The position numbers and the translations under genes were made by a program. Shown here piece by piece: positions 6,271-6,706 of a stretch of 6,706 nucleotides of DNA. Within the stretch, counting starts at the first letter, position 1. Each line of letters starts with the position of its first letter. Source of the stretch: JALONO01 sp038209965 (GTDB lineage Bacteria; Bacteroidota; Bacteroidia; Cytophagales; Thermoflexibacteraceae); NCBI GenBank assembly GCA_038209965.1, contig JBBQXF010000172.1, positions 1 to 6,706 on the forward strand. The letters run 5' to 3'. Below the pieces are notes generated by a model that made no database searches, was not told the DNA's origin, and was given only the letters and a program-made list of their open reading frames with translations.

Positions 6271-6569
6271 GGGGACGGGCAATAGACTTTTGAACTCGGA
6301 GGACTTGACTTTTTGTTTACATTTAATGAGAACAATGTCAATAGTTACCTGCTATGCAAATAAAATCTCGGTAATGTTGTTGGGCTTGCCAGTTTCATGC
6401 CCGATCGCGGGTTTGGCGACCGCAAAACAATCCGGCCAAGCCAACTGCGGTGCGCTTGACCCAAGCAAGCAGCCAGCAAATTCTGCCCGGCTGCCAGCGC
6501 TCATTGCCCATGCAACCACTTGATAGAGTACTGCGTATGAATCTTCAAACGAACCCGCCCCTGACAATT
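6271..6569. other. 299-bp spacer with hairpins, no confident gene
   Basis: An AT-rich part (6290-6370) is followed by a GC-rich part with several dyads. GCGACCGCA (6416-6424) pairs with TGCGGTGCGC (6446-6455) with one bulge, and GCTTG-ACC-CAAGC forms a tight hairpin at 6454-6466. A 62-codon plus-strand frame from ATG 6335 to 6523, and a minus-strand frame ending at 6352, are both open here. Neither shows a recognisable family, so I do not call them. No clear intrinsic terminator follows the acyltransferase. Confidence 0.5.
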
Positions 6570-6706
6570 ATGCAAAAACAATTAATTTTCTTATTTTACT
6601 TTTGGGGCCTCACCCAAGCCCTCGCCCAAGGAGTATTGCCCACCAGCGATGTCCCACGCCACTGTCGGAATTGTCATCCCTGTGACTGTTGCGATACCAC
6701 CCGGCT
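6570..6706 (+). CDS. Exported cysteine-rich protein with CxxCH motif, N-terminal part only
   Basis: From ATG 6570 the frame is open for 45 codons to the right edge. It begins with a convincing type I signal peptide (MQKQLIFLFYFWGLTQALA, likely cleavage after A19 before Q20). The mature N-terminus is dense in cysteine: C32, C35, C38, C40 and C41. C32-R-N-C35-H36 fits the CxxCH pattern used to attach heme c, which would suggest a periplasmic or secreted cytochrome. The extra nearby cysteines fit equally well with a metal-binding or disulphide-rich protein. An in-frame ATG at 6537 would add 11 residues, but the later start gives the better signal peptide. No Shine-Dalgarno sequence is visible. 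The family is not determined from this fragment. Confidence 0.65.
   Translation, partial: MQKQLIFLFYFWGLTQALAQGVLPTSDVPRHCRNCHPCDCCDTTR

Noticed and set aside
6335..6523. 62-codon plus-strand frame after the acyltransferase
   Set aside because: It has an ATG but no ribosome site, promoter or family resemblance. A minus-strand frame is equally open over the same bases.
1..6706. Search for CRISPR arrays, tRNA or rRNA genes
   Set aside because: No regularly spaced repeat array with unique spacers, no tRNA-like cloverleaf and no rRNA segments were recognised by eye.

Overview
The window looks like a chromosomal segment of a Bacteroidota (Bacteroidetes) bacterium, perhaps from the Saprospiria or Cytophagia side of the phylum. 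The evidence is the gene content: a TPR-containing HisKA_2-type histidine kinase with a signal peptide, next to a LytTR response regulator, plus a COG4299-type membrane acyltransferase. A textbook Bacteroidota promoter (TTG, 21 bp, TATCTTTG) precedes the acyltransferase, and no convincing Shine-Dalgarno sequence precedes any supported gene start. Genus assignment is inference only.

Layout. At the left edge (1-114, minus strand) is the start of an RNA-recognition-motif (RRM) protein that runs off the window. A REP-like hairpin (about 161-220) separates it from a minus-strand gene for an NTF2/SnoaL-like lipoprotein (302-913). A spacer of nearly 700 bp (914-1602) has no credible gene. It holds a 9-bp perfect inverted repeat, a pair of G-rich direct repeats that recall IS21-type ends, and two hairpins just beyond the kinase stop codon. 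Next come the kinase (1603-3486, minus) and the LytTR regulator (3889-4635, minus). They are separated by a 402-bp GC-rich spacer with repeated units and a strong bulged hairpin.

A 474-bp divergent spacer (4636-5109) separates the regulator from the acyltransferase (5110-6270, plus). After another 299-bp gene-less, hairpin-rich stretch, the last 137 bases hold the start of an exported, cysteine-rich protein with a CxxCH motif (6570 to the end, plus), cut off by the window.

How the genes work together. The regulator and kinase are probably a two-component pair: the kinase has cytoplasmic HisKA_2 and ATPase domains behind an extracytoplasmic TPR region, and the regulator has an intact receiver and a LytTR DNA-binding domain. 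Their target is not visible. The acyltransferase has its own promoter and is divergent from the pair, so regulation by the LytTR protein is possible but unproven. The other genes show no clear functional link. I see no strong candidate for a new multi-gene system. The most unusual material is in the structured, repeat-rich spacers.
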